A stretch of DNA of 64,000 bases from JAFAGO01 sp031987605 (lineage in GTDB: Bacteria; Bacteroidota; Bacteroidia; Flavobacteriales; Weeksellaceae): positions 186,001 to 250,000 of the forward strand of contig DALZZF010000001.1 in NCBI GenBank assembly GCA_031987605.1. Direction: 5' to 3'. The stretch's first letter is position 1, and each line of letters opens with the position of its first letter. The notes under the pieces were generated by a model. That model had not been told where the DNA came from and searched no databases. It saw only the letters and a list, made by a program, of their open reading frames with translations. Of the stretch, positions 41,431-50,070 are shown in pieces. A program made the position numbers and the translations under genes.

Positions 41431-42456
41431 ATGAAACATTTCCACACTTTTATTATTTTTCTCTTTATTTCTGTTTTTGTTCAAGCTCAGAAAATAACAA
41501 AACTATTCGAAGACAAGAACTACAAAGAGTTGATTACCTATGAAAAAGAGGAATCCTACTTTTCTGCAGAAGAAACGTATTACTTAGGATATTCCTTTTT
41601 TCAAATGGAAAATGACAAAAAAGCAGTTTTGTATTATGACAAAGCCATTGAAAAAGGTTTCGAAGATCCTATTATTTATTTCCAGAAAGGATTGGCACTA
41701 ATGTTTGACAAGCAGTTAGATGAAGCCTTGAAATATTATAACATCGCAATTTCCAAAGCCCAAGTTCCCTCTTTCTATCTTGAAAAAGCAAGGATTTATA
41801 AACTACAAAATAAAAATGATTTGGAAATCAATACATATGTTGAAGGAATCAAAAACACCCAAAACGATGATCGTTTCTATGCCGAATTGGTTAAAAATGC
41901 AGGGAATTACTATTATGCAGAAACCAGAGAATACGGTAAAGCCATCGAAATTTATAAAACCGCTCTTGAAAAAATGCCTCCAGACTTCAAGATTTACGAG
42001 AAGTTGATAAAAGCACTGAATGCAGATAAAAAATTTGAAGAAGCCAATTCTTATTTTCTGAAAGCAAAATCTCTATACGATCAAAAACAGGTTTCTCAAG
42101 ATATTTTGAAATTTAAAAATATGGCGGTTGATGAATTTGAATGGAACGGGCAATGGTTGAATGTTTTCAAATCTTTTGAAACTCCAAAAGAAAATTTAGA
42201 TATACTATATGCTGTTTATCTGATTGACAAATCTGGTGAAAAGATTGAACGCAAATTCAATATTGAAAAGACGCTACAATTGGACAAAAAAATTGATCCA
42301 GAATTTGTGGTTTGTGAAGAAATAAAAAATGGACATGCTACTTTTTCTATTGGATTTAAAGATGATTCTTTTACTGTTGAAGAGTTGGAAAATCTTATCA
42401 AAAATCTTTTGGATAAAAGTGTAAAACCATCTGCTTCCATTATCAAAGGCAATTGA
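41431..42456 (+). CDS. Secreted tetratricopeptide-repeat protein
   Basis: A 341-residue protein from the ATG at 41431, where a clean signal peptide starts (MKHFHTFIIFLFISVFVQAQ); the longer frame from 41356 lies inside the upstream gene. TPR-like helical repeats cover about residues 30-230 (EETYYLGYSFFQMENDKKAV, LYYDKAIEKGFEDPIIYFQK, GLALMFDKQLDEALKYYNIA, YGKAIEIYKTALEKMP). The last ~90 residues (EFEWNGQWLNVFKSFETPKE, VYLIDKSGEKIERKFNIEKT) are of an energy-transducer-like shape, but I do not assign a family. It starts 4 bases after the HMG-CoA lyase gene. Confidence 0.75.
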   Translation: MKHFHTFIIFLFISVFVQAQKITKLFEDKNYKELITYEKEESYFSAEETYYLGYSFFQMENDKKAVLYYDKAIEKGFEDPIIYFQKGLALMFDKQLDEALKYYNIAISKAQVPSFYLEKARIYKLQNKNDLEINTYVEGIKNTQNDDRFYAELVKNAGNYYYAETREYGKAIEIYKTALEKMPPDFKIYEKLIKALNADKKFEEANSYFLKAKSLYDQKQVSQDILKFKNMAVDEFEWNGQWLNVFKSFETPKENLDILYAVYLIDKSGEKIERKFNIEKTLQLDKKIDPEFVVCEEIKNGHATFSIGFKDDSFTVEELENLIKNLLDKSVKPSASIIKGN

Positions 42457-42466
42457 AAATTTAAAT

Positions 42467-43306
42467 ATGAAATCTCCAATTATATCCACAGCAGAATTAA
42501 ATGCCTTACTCAATCAGGAAAATCTTGTCCTGTTTGATGTTCGCGTTGGAAATGATGCCCACCAAAAATATCTTGAAAAACATATTCAGGGTGCGCAGTT
42601 TATTAATCTGGAAAAAGATCTGACCGATGTTCCTGAAAATGCCGCAAACGGCGGAAGACATCCTTTACCGCCAATTGAAAAATTTCGGGAAACGCTGGAA
42701 AAATTCGGCGTGAATGAAGATTCACTTATTGTGGTATATGATGATAAAAACGGTGCCAATGCGGCGGCAAGATTGTGGTGGATGCTTCGTGCTTTCGGAC
42801 TGAAAAACGCACAAGTTTTGGATGGTGGTATTCAGGCTGCAGAAGAAGAAAATCTTGAATTTTCCACCGGAGAAGTGATGGCTAAAAAAGGGGAATTAAA
42901 TTTGAGGGAAAACTGGATTTTGCCTTTGGCAACCCTAGAAAATGTAGAAAGAGGACTTGCCGATAAAACAGCTATCGTTGTTGATGTTCGTGATGCTTAT
43001 CGCTACCGTGGAGAATCGGAACCGATTGATCTTATTGCCGGCCATATTCCCGGAGCAATCAATATTCCGTTTACCGAAAATCTGGATGAAAACGGACACT
43101 TTTTATCACCCGAAATTTTGCGAAAAAAATATAATTTACAGAATATTCGCCCATATCATAAAATTATTGTACATTGTGGTTCAGGCGTTACAGCGTGCCA
43201 CACCGTGCTTGCAATGGCAATTGCAGGTCTTGAAATCCCGGAATTGTATGTAGGTTCATGGAGTGAGTGGAGCCGTCGGAAACTGCCTGTAGCAAAAGAA
43301 ATTTAA
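42467..43306 (+). CDS. sseA: Sulfurtransferase, 3-mercaptopyruvate/thiosulfate type
   Basis: A 279-residue protein of two rhodanese domains that passes sulfur from 3-mercaptopyruvate or thiosulfate to an acceptor. The N-terminal domain shows LVLFDVRVGND and AQFINLEKDLTD. The active C-terminal domain shows VVDVRDAYRYRGESEP, GHIPGAINIP and the loop HCGSGVTACHTVLAMAIAGL with the catalytic Cys; the CGSGVTA form is that of mercaptopyruvate sulfurtransferases. It starts 10 bases after the TPR gene and is closed by a strong terminator. Confidence 0.92.
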   Translation: MKSPIISTAELNALLNQENLVLFDVRVGNDAHQKYLEKHIQGAQFINLEKDLTDVPENAANGGRHPLPPIEKFRETLEKFGVNEDSLIVVYDDKNGANAAARLWWMLRAFGLKNAQVLDGGIQAAEEENLEFSTGEVMAKKGELNLRENWILPLATLENVERGLADKTAIVVDVRDAYRYRGESEPIDLIAGHIPGAINIPFTENLDENGHFLSPEILRKKYNLQNIRPYHKIIVHCGSGVTACHTVLAMAIAGLEIPELYVGSWSEWSRRKLPVAKEI

Positions 43307-43331
43307 CCCTTTTCAAAACGATCCCTTTTAC

Positions 43332-43367
43332 AAAAAACCCTTTCAGAATTTTACTGAAAGGGTTTTT
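43332..43367. terminator. Bidirectional terminator between sseA and the SufT-like gene
   Basis: A perfect 13-bp stem (AAAACCCTTTCAG and CTGAAAGGGTTTT) with a 7-nt loop, T-run on the plus strand at 43363-43367 and six A at 43332-43337 giving a T-run on the minus strand. It serves two convergent genes. Confidence 0.88.
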
Positions 43368-43412
43368 AATTGATTTATATTAAAAGTTCAATTTTTTTAT
43401 GAATTTCTAAAA

Positions 43413-43739
43413 TCAGAGCATGCCGAGCTCAAATTTGGCTTCTTCGCTCATCATATCTTTGTGCCAACTTGGTTCAAAAGTGAGTTCAAGATCGACGAGA
43501 TTCACGCCTTCCACGCTTTCTACTTTTTCGCGGACTTCGGCCGGCAATGATTCTGCAACCGGACAGTTCGGCGTAGTTAAAGTCATCACTACTTTCACAT
43601 TTCCTTCGTCCGAAATCTGCACATCATACACCAATCCCAATTCGTAAATATCCACCGGAATTTCCGGATCGTACACGGTTTTTAATGTTCTAATTATATT
43701 TTCGCCAATATCAGCGATCTGATCGTCTGTAAGTGCCAT
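43413..43739 (-). CDS. Metal-sulfur cluster assembly factor, MIP18/DUF59 (SufT-like)
   Basis: A 108-residue protein of the MIP18 (DUF59) family. The signature KTVYDPEIPVDIYELGLVYD is followed by VKVVMTLTTPNCPVAESLPA with the conserved Cys, and LTFEPSWHKDMMSEEAK. Such proteins help to deliver or mature Fe-S clusters, often inside suf operons. Here it is the last gene of a short unit with an exonuclease and an HExxH protein, just downstream of the suf operon but beyond its terminator. Confidence 0.9.
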   Translation of the reverse strand: MALTDDQIADIGENIIRTLKTVYDPEIPVDIYELGLVYDVQISDEGNVKVVMTLTTPNCPVAESLPAEVREKVESVEGVNLVDLELTFEPSWHKDMMSEEAKFELGML

Positions 43740-43772
43740 CTTAAATTTTGATTTTTTTTGGATTTGAAATAC

Positions 43773-44471
43773 TTAATCTTCAAATCGTTCTAAAATATTT
43801 TCCTGACGCAATTTCCGGAAAATATTCGCCAAAGTTAAAACATCTTTTTCACAGTATTTAACTATTCTAAATAAATCTTTTTCTATATAATAAATAGATG
43901 CAACCATTGAGCCGTCGATATCGTCTTTCGGCGTGGGAATCCCAAAAATATGAGCCAAAAGTTCCAGCGAAACAAAACTTTTATAATCCCCGAATTTCCA
44001 GAGTTCCATTGTATCGAGATGCGGAATTTCCCAAGGTTTTTTGCCAAACATCTGGAAAGGAATCGGAGGTTGCATTCCGTTAATAAGAAAGCGTCTTGCA
44101 ATCCACGGAAAATCAAACTCTTTGCCGTTATGCGCACATAAAATCACATCACGCAATCTCGGACTGTTAAAAATGGAGCCGAATTCTTCCAGCAGTTTTT
44201 TTTCATCATCTCCGAAAAAACTTTTGATTTTCAGGGTGTCGTTCTTTTCCAGCATCCCGATGGTAATACAGATAATCTTCCCGAATTCTGCCATAATTCC
44301 ACCTCTTTCTTCATAAAATTCTCCTGCGGAAACGTCTTCTTTCCGCTGCCATTGGGTTTTCTTTTCCCATAATTTTTGGGAGGCTTCATCCAGTTCTGAC
44401 CAGTTTTCATATTGGGGAACCGTTTCGATGTCGAGGAAAAGGACTTTTTCCAACGGAATATTCTGAATCAT
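43773..44471 (-). CDS. Predicted 3'-5' exonuclease, DEDD (DnaQ/PolB-like) fold
   Basis: A 232-residue RNase H-fold nuclease. The acidic residues are present: VLFLDIETVPQYENW (motif I, Asp-x-Glu), LCAHNGKEFDFPWIARRFL (motif II Asp) and VKYCEKDVLTLANIFRKL (motif III Asp). This arrangement is that of stand-alone exonucleases related to the proofreading domain of family B polymerases. The biological substrate is unknown. It lies between the SufT-like gene (33 bases downstream) and the HExxH gene (46 bases upstream). Confidence 0.85.
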   Translation of the reverse strand: MIQNIPLEKVLFLDIETVPQYENWSELDEASQKLWEKKTQWQRKEDVSAGEFYEERGGIMAEFGKIICITIGMLEKNDTLKIKSFFGDDEKKLLEEFGSIFNSPRLRDVILCAHNGKEFDFPWIARRFLINGMQPPIPFQMFGKKPWEIPHLDTMELWKFGDYKSFVSLELLAHIFGIPTPKDDIDGSMVASIYYIEKDLFRIVKYCEKDVLTLANIFRKLRQENILERFED

Positions 44472-44517
44472 CGTTTTGTGTGTTTTGATTATCTTTTATA
44501 AAGATACATTTTCAACT

Positions 44518-45093
44518 TTAATTTTTAGGATATTCAGGATCTTCTTTCGTGGTTTCGGGAGTGATCTTTTTTTCTCCTCTTCTTATCAAAACTTCGTTTA
44601 AAAGATTTTCAACTTCTATTTTCTGACGGGCATATTTTTTTTGTAAATCGCTTCCTGCGCCCATTCTTCTATAATATTCCAGTGCTTTTTCGGAGAATGC
44701 TTTCTGGTAAAAATCGGACATTACAGGAATCTTAGGAAAAATTTTGTGGAAAAGCATTTCGTAATGTGCCTGCCATTCTCTTTCGTTTTTATCTTCCACA
44801 AAAGGTTCGCGTGTTTTCTGGCGAATATGGATCATTTCGTGGGCAATCATATTGAGAACCAAATTAAAATCGAAATCAAAAATATTGGGTGGAATCCTCA
44901 TTTTCTGAGGTTCTCCAAAATTGCCTTCTGTGGTTAATGCAATATAATCGGGTTTAAAATCTTCTCTGAAAAGAAATCCTTCCAAATTGGAATCTTCCAA
45001 ACCAAAACTCCGGATTAAAAAGCGGGCAGCATCTTCTGTTTGATGATGTTTTTTATAGGCATCGATATGAAGTTTGATTTGGCTGAAATCCAT
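44518..45093 (-). CDS. Putative zinc-dependent metalloprotease-like protein (HExxH)
   Basis: A 191-residue cytoplasmic-looking protein with the motif NMIAHEMIHIRQKTREPF, an HExxH zinc site, followed by NEREWQAHYEMLFHKIFP where a third ligand could lie. The order is reminiscent of SprT-like proteins, but I cannot assign a family firmly. The C-terminus is charged and probably helical. A perfect -7 box (TATTTTTG, minus strand, 45114-45121) sits 20 bases upstream, right after the sufD terminator, so this gene starts a new transcription unit. Confidence 0.65.
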   Translation of the reverse strand: MDFSQIKLHIDAYKKHHQTEDAARFLIRSFGLEDSNLEGFLFREDFKPDYIALTTEGNFGEPQKMRIPPNIFDFDFNLVLNMIAHEMIHIRQKTREPFVEDKNEREWQAHYEMLFHKIFPKIPVMSDFYQKAFSEKALEYYRRMGAGSDLQKKYARQKIEVENLLNEVLIRRGEKKITPETTKEDPEYPKN

Positions 45094-45126
45094 TTTTTAC
45101 AAATTATTAAACTCAAAAATAAGAAA

Positions 45127-45146
45127 TCCCGAAAAATGATTCGGGA
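45127..45146 (-). terminator. Terminator of the suf operon
   Basis: TCCCGAA (45127-45133) and TTCGGGA (45140-45146) form a perfect 7-bp stem with a 6-nt loop; in the minus direction it is followed by a T-rich stretch. It lies 27 bases after the sufD stop. Confidence 0.7.
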
Positions 45147-45172
45147 CTTTAATTGATTAATTAAGGTGAATG

Positions 45173-46480
45173 CTAAAACTCCAAATCCACTCCTAATTTT
45201 TCTGCCAAAAGGTTGGATACTTTTACGCGAAGCGGCTCAATATCAATATTTTGCATTGCGTCATGTGCAAATGCATACAATAATAAAGCCTGCGCTTCTT
45301 TTTTGGAAATTCCTCTTGCTCTCAGATAAAACATGGCATCTTTATTCAACTGACCTACGGTGCAGCCGTGCGAACATTTCACGTCGTCTGCAAAAATTTC
45401 CAACTGCGGTTTGGTATCAATCGTTGCGCCTTCCTCCAGCAAAATATTGTTATTCTGTTGATAAGCATTGGTTTTCTGAGCAATTTTATCCACAAAAACT
45501 TTTCCGTTGAAAACGCCATGCGAATTTCCATCAAATATTCCTTTGTAATTCTGGTAAGATTCACAATTCGGAAACTTGTGATGAACCGCAGTGTGATGGT
45601 CCACCAACTGATTTTTACCGATAATGGTAATCCCGTTCATAAAAGAATTGATGTTTTCCCCGTTCTGAATGAAATCCAGATTGTTTCTCACCAATTTTCC
45701 TCCAAAACTAAAGGTATTTACCGTGGTTAAAGAATCTCTTTCCTGCTTTGCAAAAGTATGATCGATGAGATAGGTATTTTCGCTGTCATTCTGTAATTTG
45801 TGCCAGTCTGCTTTTGAATTTTTACCGGAAAAAATTTCGGTTACGGAATTGGTGAATACAAAAGTTTCATCAAAATTATGATGGCTTTCAAGAATTTCTA
45901 CCTTTGCCCCTTCTTCTACAATTAAAAGATTTCTGGTGTTGTAAAAGGTGTTTTCATCTTGATTTTGAGACAGATAAAAAATATGAATAGGTCTTTCAAC
46001 CACCACATTTTTCGGAACTTTCAGAAAGAACCCAAATTTACAATACGCCAGATTCAGATTGGTAAATGCCAGATCCGGATTTGCAATCGTGTTGAAATAT
46101 TGCTCAAAAACTTCTTTGTGCGCTTCATCATTCAATGCATAATTGAACGACAAAAGTTCTGCATTTTCAATAGAAATTTTGGATAGGTCCTTATGGAAAA
46201 TCCCGTTCACAAAAACGATATAATCGAAATGTTCTTCCCCAAGATGCAGTTCATCAATCTGTGTATTGGTAATGAAATGCTCGGTTTTCGGAAAGAAATT
46301 ATAGGATTTCTCGGTAATTTCCTTAAGGTTGGTATATTTGTATTCTTCGTCTTTTTTGGTCGGAAAACCCAGGAATTCAAATTTGTCCAGCGCTTTTGTG
46401 CGCACCTCATCGAGAAAACGATGGCGGAGCGTTCCCAAAAAGTCAGAATGTTTGTCTACAATCTGCTCAAATAAACTCAT
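45173..46480 (-). CDS. sufD: Fe-S cluster assembly protein SufD
   Basis: A 435-residue member of the SufBD scaffold, which with SufB and SufC builds Fe-S clusters in the cytoplasm. The beta-helix core and C-terminal signature are visible: VERPIHIFYL, KLVRNNLDFIQNGENINSFM, FADDVKCSHGCTVGQLNKDA and LYAFAHDAMQNIDIEPLR. I chose the ATG at 46480 (MSLFEQIVDKHS); the longer frame needs a GTG at 46504. It is the last gene of the suf operon. Confidence 0.94.
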   Translation of the reverse strand: MSLFEQIVDKHSDFLGTLRHRFLDEVRTKALDKFEFLGFPTKKDEEYKYTNLKEITEKSYNFFPKTEHFITNTQIDELHLGEEHFDYIVFVNGIFHKDLSKISIENAELLSFNYALNDEAHKEVFEQYFNTIANPDLAFTNLNLAYCKFGFFLKVPKNVVVERPIHIFYLSQNQDENTFYNTRNLLIVEEGAKVEILESHHNFDETFVFTNSVTEIFSGKNSKADWHKLQNDSENTYLIDHTFAKQERDSLTTVNTFSFGGKLVRNNLDFIQNGENINSFMNGITIIGKNQLVDHHTAVHHKFPNCESYQNYKGIFDGNSHGVFNGKVFVDKIAQKTNAYQQNNNILLEEGATIDTKPQLEIFADDVKCSHGCTVGQLNKDAMFYLRARGISKKEAQALLLYAFAHDAMQNIDIEPLRVKVSNLLAEKLGVDLEF

Positions 46481-46582
46481 TACTGATGTTTCTGTGCTTT
46501 GCACTTTTATATATTTTTTGTTTTTGGTTTAACGTTTAATGGTAAAGGTTCATTATAAAACCTGAATATTTAAAACCTTAAA

Positions 46583-47326
46583 CTAATTCAATAGCCAGTC
46601 GTATCCTTTTTCTTCCAGCTCTAAAGCCAAAGATTTATCGCCTGTTTTAATGATTTTCCCGTCTGCCAAAACGTGAACATAATCGGGTTGAATGTAATTC
46701 AGCAATCTTTGGTAATGCGTAATCAAAAGCACTGCATTTCCCTGATTTTTGAAATGATTTACTCCTTCGGAAACGATTCTTAAAGCGTCAATATCCAAAC
46801 CGGAATCAGTTTCGTCTAGGATCGCCAGTTTTGGATTTAGCATCAGCATCTGGAAAATTTCATTTCTTTTCTTTTCTCCTCCGGAAAATCCTTCGTTCAA
46901 GGAACGGGAAAGAAAATCTTTTTTAATGCCCAGCAATTCGGATTTTTCACGAATTTCGGAAAGCATTTCTTTTGCCGGCATTTCTTCCAGACCTTTGGCT
47001 TTACGGTTTTCGTTGATCGCTGCTTTGATAAAATTGGTGACGGAAACTCCGGGAATTTCTACCGGATATTGGAACGACATAAAAATTCCTTTGTGCGCTC
47101 TTTCTTCCGGAGCATCTTCTACAATATCTTTTCCATCGAAAAGGATTTCGCCATCGGTTACTTCATAATCTTCTTTCCCCGCAATTACAGAGGAAAGGGT
47201 AGATTTTCCGGCTCCGTTTGGCCCCATAATCGCATGAACTTCACCGGGTTTTATTTCCAGATTGATTCCTTTTAATATTTCTGCGCCGTCTTCAATTTTG
47301 GCGTGTAAGTTTTTGATATTTAACAT
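46583..47326 (-). CDS. sufC: Fe-S cluster assembly ATPase SufC
   Basis: A 247-residue ABC-type ATPase that drives conformational change in SufBD. Walker A is IMGPNGAGKSTLSSVIAGKE, the signature loop is NEGFSGGEKKRNEIFQML, Walker B is PKLAILDETDSGLDIDALRI, and the switch His is in VLLITHYQRLLNYI. The start is the ATG at 47326 (MLNIKNLHAKIEDG), as in other SufC proteins; the frame open to 47359 is a chance extension. A GxxExxY gene separates it from sufB. Confidence 0.96.
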   Translation of the reverse strand: MLNIKNLHAKIEDGAEILKGINLEIKPGEVHAIMGPNGAGKSTLSSVIAGKEDYEVTDGEILFDGKDIVEDAPEERAHKGIFMSFQYPVEIPGVSVTNFIKAAINENRKAKGLEEMPAKEMLSEIREKSELLGIKKDFLSRSLNEGFSGGEKKRNEIFQMLMLNPKLAILDETDSGLDIDALRIVSEGVNHFKNQGNAVLLITHYQRLLNYIQPDYVHVLADGKIIKTGDKSLALELEEKGYDWLLN

Positions 47327-47428
47327 TTTAATTATATAAATTACCGCAAGGCTAAACAAGTTTAAATTTAATTGCGCTTATGTTTTTAAGTTATACAAAG
47401 GCGTTTTACTTAGTTTTGAAATACAAAA

Positions 47429-47809
47429 TTAGTCTAAGCCATTTGCAATTCTTCTGACACCATTTTTAAATAATTGAGAATTAAAATTCAACAACATTCC
47501 CAATTTATAATTTCCCAATCTCAAATAATTTTTCAATTGAGCTGCGTGAAAGTTATTCAAGCTTTCCACAGATTTTATTTCCAAGACTACTTTATCTTCG
47601 ACAAGTAAATCTATTTTAAAAGCCTTAAGTAAGGTTAATTCATCATAAACAATATCCAAAAACTTTTGTTTTTCAACTTTCAAACCTGACTTTTGAAGTT
47701 CGTAAAATAAACAATCTTCATAAATACTTTCAAATAATCCGATTCCTAATTTTCTGTGAACTCTTAATCCACTTTCAAATACAATTTTTGAAACTTCATT
47801 TTCATTCAT
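47429..47809 (-). CDS. GxxExxY family protein inserted between sufB and sufC
   Basis: About 126 residues from the ATG at 47809. The name-giving motif is LGIGLFESIYEDCLFYELQK, followed by FKIDLLVEDKVVLEIKSVES, which has the Asp...Glu-x-Lys layout of PD-(D/E)XK nucleases, and HAAQLKNYLRLGNYKLGMLL with a conserved Gln-Leu-x-x-Tyr. The function of the family is not established. Related short sequences flank the gene (ACAAAGGCGT near 47394 and 47908), and the sequence on both sides (CGCAAAGCG repeats) is not suf-like, so it looks like an insertion into the operon. Confidence 0.82.
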   Translation of the reverse strand: MNENEVSKIVFESGLRVHRKLGIGLFESIYEDCLFYELQKSGLKVEKQKFLDIVYDELTLLKAFKIDLLVEDKVVLEIKSVESLNNFHAAQLKNYLRLGNYKLGMLLNFNSQLFKNGVRRIANGLD

Positions 47810-47849
47810 TTGTCTTGTTTTCACAAAGATAAATGAATTATCTTTTATA

Positions 47850-48030
47850 ATTTCTTCAACGCAAAGCGAGGCAAAGAATTTATATTTTAAATATTGATTA
47901 AGATAAACAAAGGCGTAAAACTTAATGATGTAATACTAAATTATTAGTCTTACTTCGATAAGCAAAGCGGCTTTGTTTCACCTTAAAATATTTTCACGCA
48001 AAAAAAGAAAAACCTTGTTTCGCTTTGCGT
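47850..48030. repeat. CGCAAAGCG-type repeats beside the GxxExxY gene
   Basis: The stretch contains CAACGCAAAGCGAGGCAAAG (near 47859) and, inverted, CTTGTTTCGCTTTGCGTG (near 48013), sharing the 10-mer TCGCTTTGCG in opposite orientation, and a further AGCAAAGCGGCTTTG near 47963. This kind of sequence is frequent beside GxxExxY genes in Bacteroidota, as I recall; here it may mark the ends of the inserted piece. Confidence 0.4.
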
Positions 48031-48038
48031 GAAAAACA

Positions 48039-49487
48039 TTATCCTACTGAACCTTCCAAAGAAATTTCCAATAATTTTTGAGCTTCAATGGCAAATTCCA
48101 TCGGAAGTTTATTCAGCACTTCTTTGCTGAAACCATTGACAATCAATGCGATTGCTCTTTCCGTATCGATTCCTCTTTGGTTACAGTAGAAAATCTGGTC
48201 TTCCCCGATTTTGGAAGTGGTGGCTTCGTGTTCTAATTGTGCAGTCGGATCTTTGATTTCGATATACGGAAATGTGTGCGCTCCACATTCATTCCCCATC
48301 AAAAGAGAATCACATTGCGAAAAATTTCTGGCTCCTTTTGCTGTTGGCATTACTTTCACCAAACCACGGTAGGAATTGTTGGATTTTCCGGCTGATATTC
48401 CTTTGGAAATAATTGTTGAACGGGTGTTTTTCCCGATATGGATCATTTTCGTTCCGGTATCGGCATACTGATGATTATTGGTTACCGCAATCGAATAAAA
48501 TTCGCCAATGGAGTTGTCTCCTTTCAAAATACAGCTCGGATATTTCCAGGTGACAGCGGAACCGGTTTCCACCTGTGTCCAGGAAATTTTTGCATTTTTT
48601 TCGCACAAACCACGTTTGGTTACGAAATTATAAACCCCTCCTTTTCCTTCTTCATTTCCGGGATACCAGTTCTGAACGGTTGAATATTTAATTTCAGCTC
48701 CTTCCATCGCAATCAGTTCCACAACTGCAGCGTGCAACTGGTTTTCATCTCGTGAAGGCGCTGTACAACCTTCCAGATAGGAAACATAACTGCCTTCATC
48801 GGCAATCAGAAGTGTTCTTTCAAACTGTCCGGTTCCCGCCTGATTGATTCTGAAATAGGTGGAAAGTTCCATCGGACAGGTTACTCCTTTCGGAATATAG
48901 CAAAAACTTCCGTCAGAAAATACTGCAGAATTGAGTGCTGCATAATAATTATCACCTCTCGGAACTACTTTCCCGATGTATTTTTTTACCAGATCAGGAT
49001 AATTTTTAATGGCTTCGGAAATGGAACAGAATATAATTCCTTTTTCTGCAAGCGTATCCTGAAACGTGGTTTTCACGGAAATGGAATCCATCACCACATC
49101 TACCGCAACACCGGATAATCTCTTCTGTTCGTCCAAAGAAATTCCCAATTTTTCGAAAGTTTTCAAAAGTTCAGGATCTACTTCTTCCAAACTGGATAAT
49201 TCTGGTTTCTTTTTGGGCGCAGCATAATATTGAATCGCCTGAAAATCGGGCTTTTCATATTTCAGATTTGCCCAGTGCGGTTCAGTCATTTTCAACCAGA
49301 TACGAAACGATTCCAAACGCCAGTCGGTCATCCATTCCGGTTCTTCTTTTTTTGCAGAAATGGCACGGATGATGTTTTCGTTCAGACCAATCGGAAAATC
49401 TTCGTAGTCGATTTTCGTTTCCCAACCGAATTCGTATTTTTTATTTTCTAATTCAACCCGAAGGTCGTCTTCTGTATACTTACTCAT
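48039..49487 (-). CDS. sufB: Fe-S cluster assembly protein SufB
   Basis: A 482-residue scaffold subunit of the SufBC2D complex. Family sequence runs throughout: NIIRAISAKKEEPEWMTDWR, YYAALNSAVFSDGSFCYIPK, TLLIADEGSYVSYLEGCTAP, GICEKNAKISWTQVETGSAV-like KNAKISWTQVETGSAVTW, SLLMGNECGAHTFPYIEI and FYCNQRGIDTERAIALIVNG near the end, with the Cys and Glu/His residues of the assembly site. Directly before the ATG lies a tandem (AAAATCT)4 repeat in place of a Shine-Dalgarno site. Confidence 0.96.
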   Translation of the reverse strand: MSKYTEDDLRVELENKKYEFGWETKIDYEDFPIGLNENIIRAISAKKEEPEWMTDWRLESFRIWLKMTEPHWANLKYEKPDFQAIQYYAAPKKKPELSSLEEVDPELLKTFEKLGISLDEQKRLSGVAVDVVMDSISVKTTFQDTLAEKGIIFCSISEAIKNYPDLVKKYIGKVVPRGDNYYAALNSAVFSDGSFCYIPKGVTCPMELSTYFRINQAGTGQFERTLLIADEGSYVSYLEGCTAPSRDENQLHAAVVELIAMEGAEIKYSTVQNWYPGNEEGKGGVYNFVTKRGLCEKNAKISWTQVETGSAVTWKYPSCILKGDNSIGEFYSIAVTNNHQYADTGTKMIHIGKNTRSTIISKGISAGKSNNSYRGLVKVMPTAKGARNFSQCDSLLMGNECGAHTFPYIEIKDPTAQLEHEATTSKIGEDQIFYCNQRGIDTERAIALIVNGFSKEVLNKLPMEFAIEAQKLLEISLEGSVG

Positions 49488-49516
49488 TTAGATTTTAGAT
49501 TTTAGATTTTAGATTT
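49488..49516 (-). repeat. Heptamer tandem repeat at the sufB translation start
   Basis: Four copies of a 7-mer (AGATTTT on the plus strand, AAAATCT on the minus strand) directly abut the sufB ATG at 49487. A-rich leaders are normal for translation in this phylum, but a perfect tandem array can change length by slippage. Confidence 0.7.
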
Positions 49517-49549
49517 CGGATTGTAAATCCTAATTCTTCAATCTTGTGT

Positions 49550-49879
49550 CTACAAAGAGAAACTTTCTCCGCAGCCACATGTTCTCGCTGCATTGGGATT
49601 GTTAAAAACAAAACCTTTTCCGTTCAGTCCACCGGAAAATTCCAGTGTGGTTCCGGCAAGATAAAGGATGGATTTTTTATCTACAACAATTTTCACTCCA
49701 TTGTCTTCAAAAATCTGATCGGTTTCTCCTTTTTGATTATCAAACTTCAGCACATATTCCAAACCGGAGCAACCTCCGCTTTTCACACCAACGCGAATGT
49801 AGTCGGTTTCAGGATTGAAACCGTCTTCAGTCATCAGTTGCGCTGCTTTTGCTTTTGCTTCGTCGCTTACTTTTATCAT
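49550..49879 (-). CDS. Iron-sulfur cluster assembly accessory protein (IscA/SufA/ErpA type)
   Basis: A 109-residue A-type carrier that holds an Fe-S cluster between scaffold and target. The three conserved cysteines are present: VGVKSGGCSGLEYVLKFD, and at the C-terminus RTCGCGESFSL. The middle contains FVFNNPNA, as usual. Length is typical. It is the first gene of the suf operon, 62 bases before sufB. Confidence 0.94.
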   Translation of the reverse strand: MIKVSDEAKAKAAQLMTEDGFNPETDYIRVGVKSGGCSGLEYVLKFDNQKGETDQIFEDNGVKIVVDKKSILYLAGTTLEFSGGLNGKGFVFNNPNAARTCGCGESFSL

Positions 49880-49907
49880 TATTTTTATTTAGAATGATTT
49901 TAGTAGG

Positions 49908-49939
49908 CAAAAATACGACATAATTTCCGCAAACTCAAA
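49908..49939 (-). promoter_or_regulatory. Promoter of the suf operon
   Basis: On the minus strand, TTTG (49939-49936) and TATTTTTG (49915-49908) are separated by 20 bases, a good match to the Bacteroidota -33/-7 pair. Transcription would start near 49903, about 24 bases before the ATG at 49879. Confidence 0.65.
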
Positions 49940-50070
49940 TTGATGGTATCTATTAAAAGTATTTTAACTTTAAGACCTGCTGATTCTTAGCGCATTCATA
50001 AAGACATCATTTCAGAAAATTTCTTAAAAGTAAGTAACGTTGCGGAACGGATAAAACAGAGTTTATAGCA

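Noticed and set aside
45166..45510. Plus-strand frame opposite sufD
   Set aside because: It is antisense to a highly conserved sufD coding stretch, without promoter or family signal.
47327..47359. Upstream extension of SufC (hydrophobic residues before MLNIKNL)
   Set aside because: SufC is a soluble ATPase and starts at MLNIKNL in relatives; the extension has no start support.
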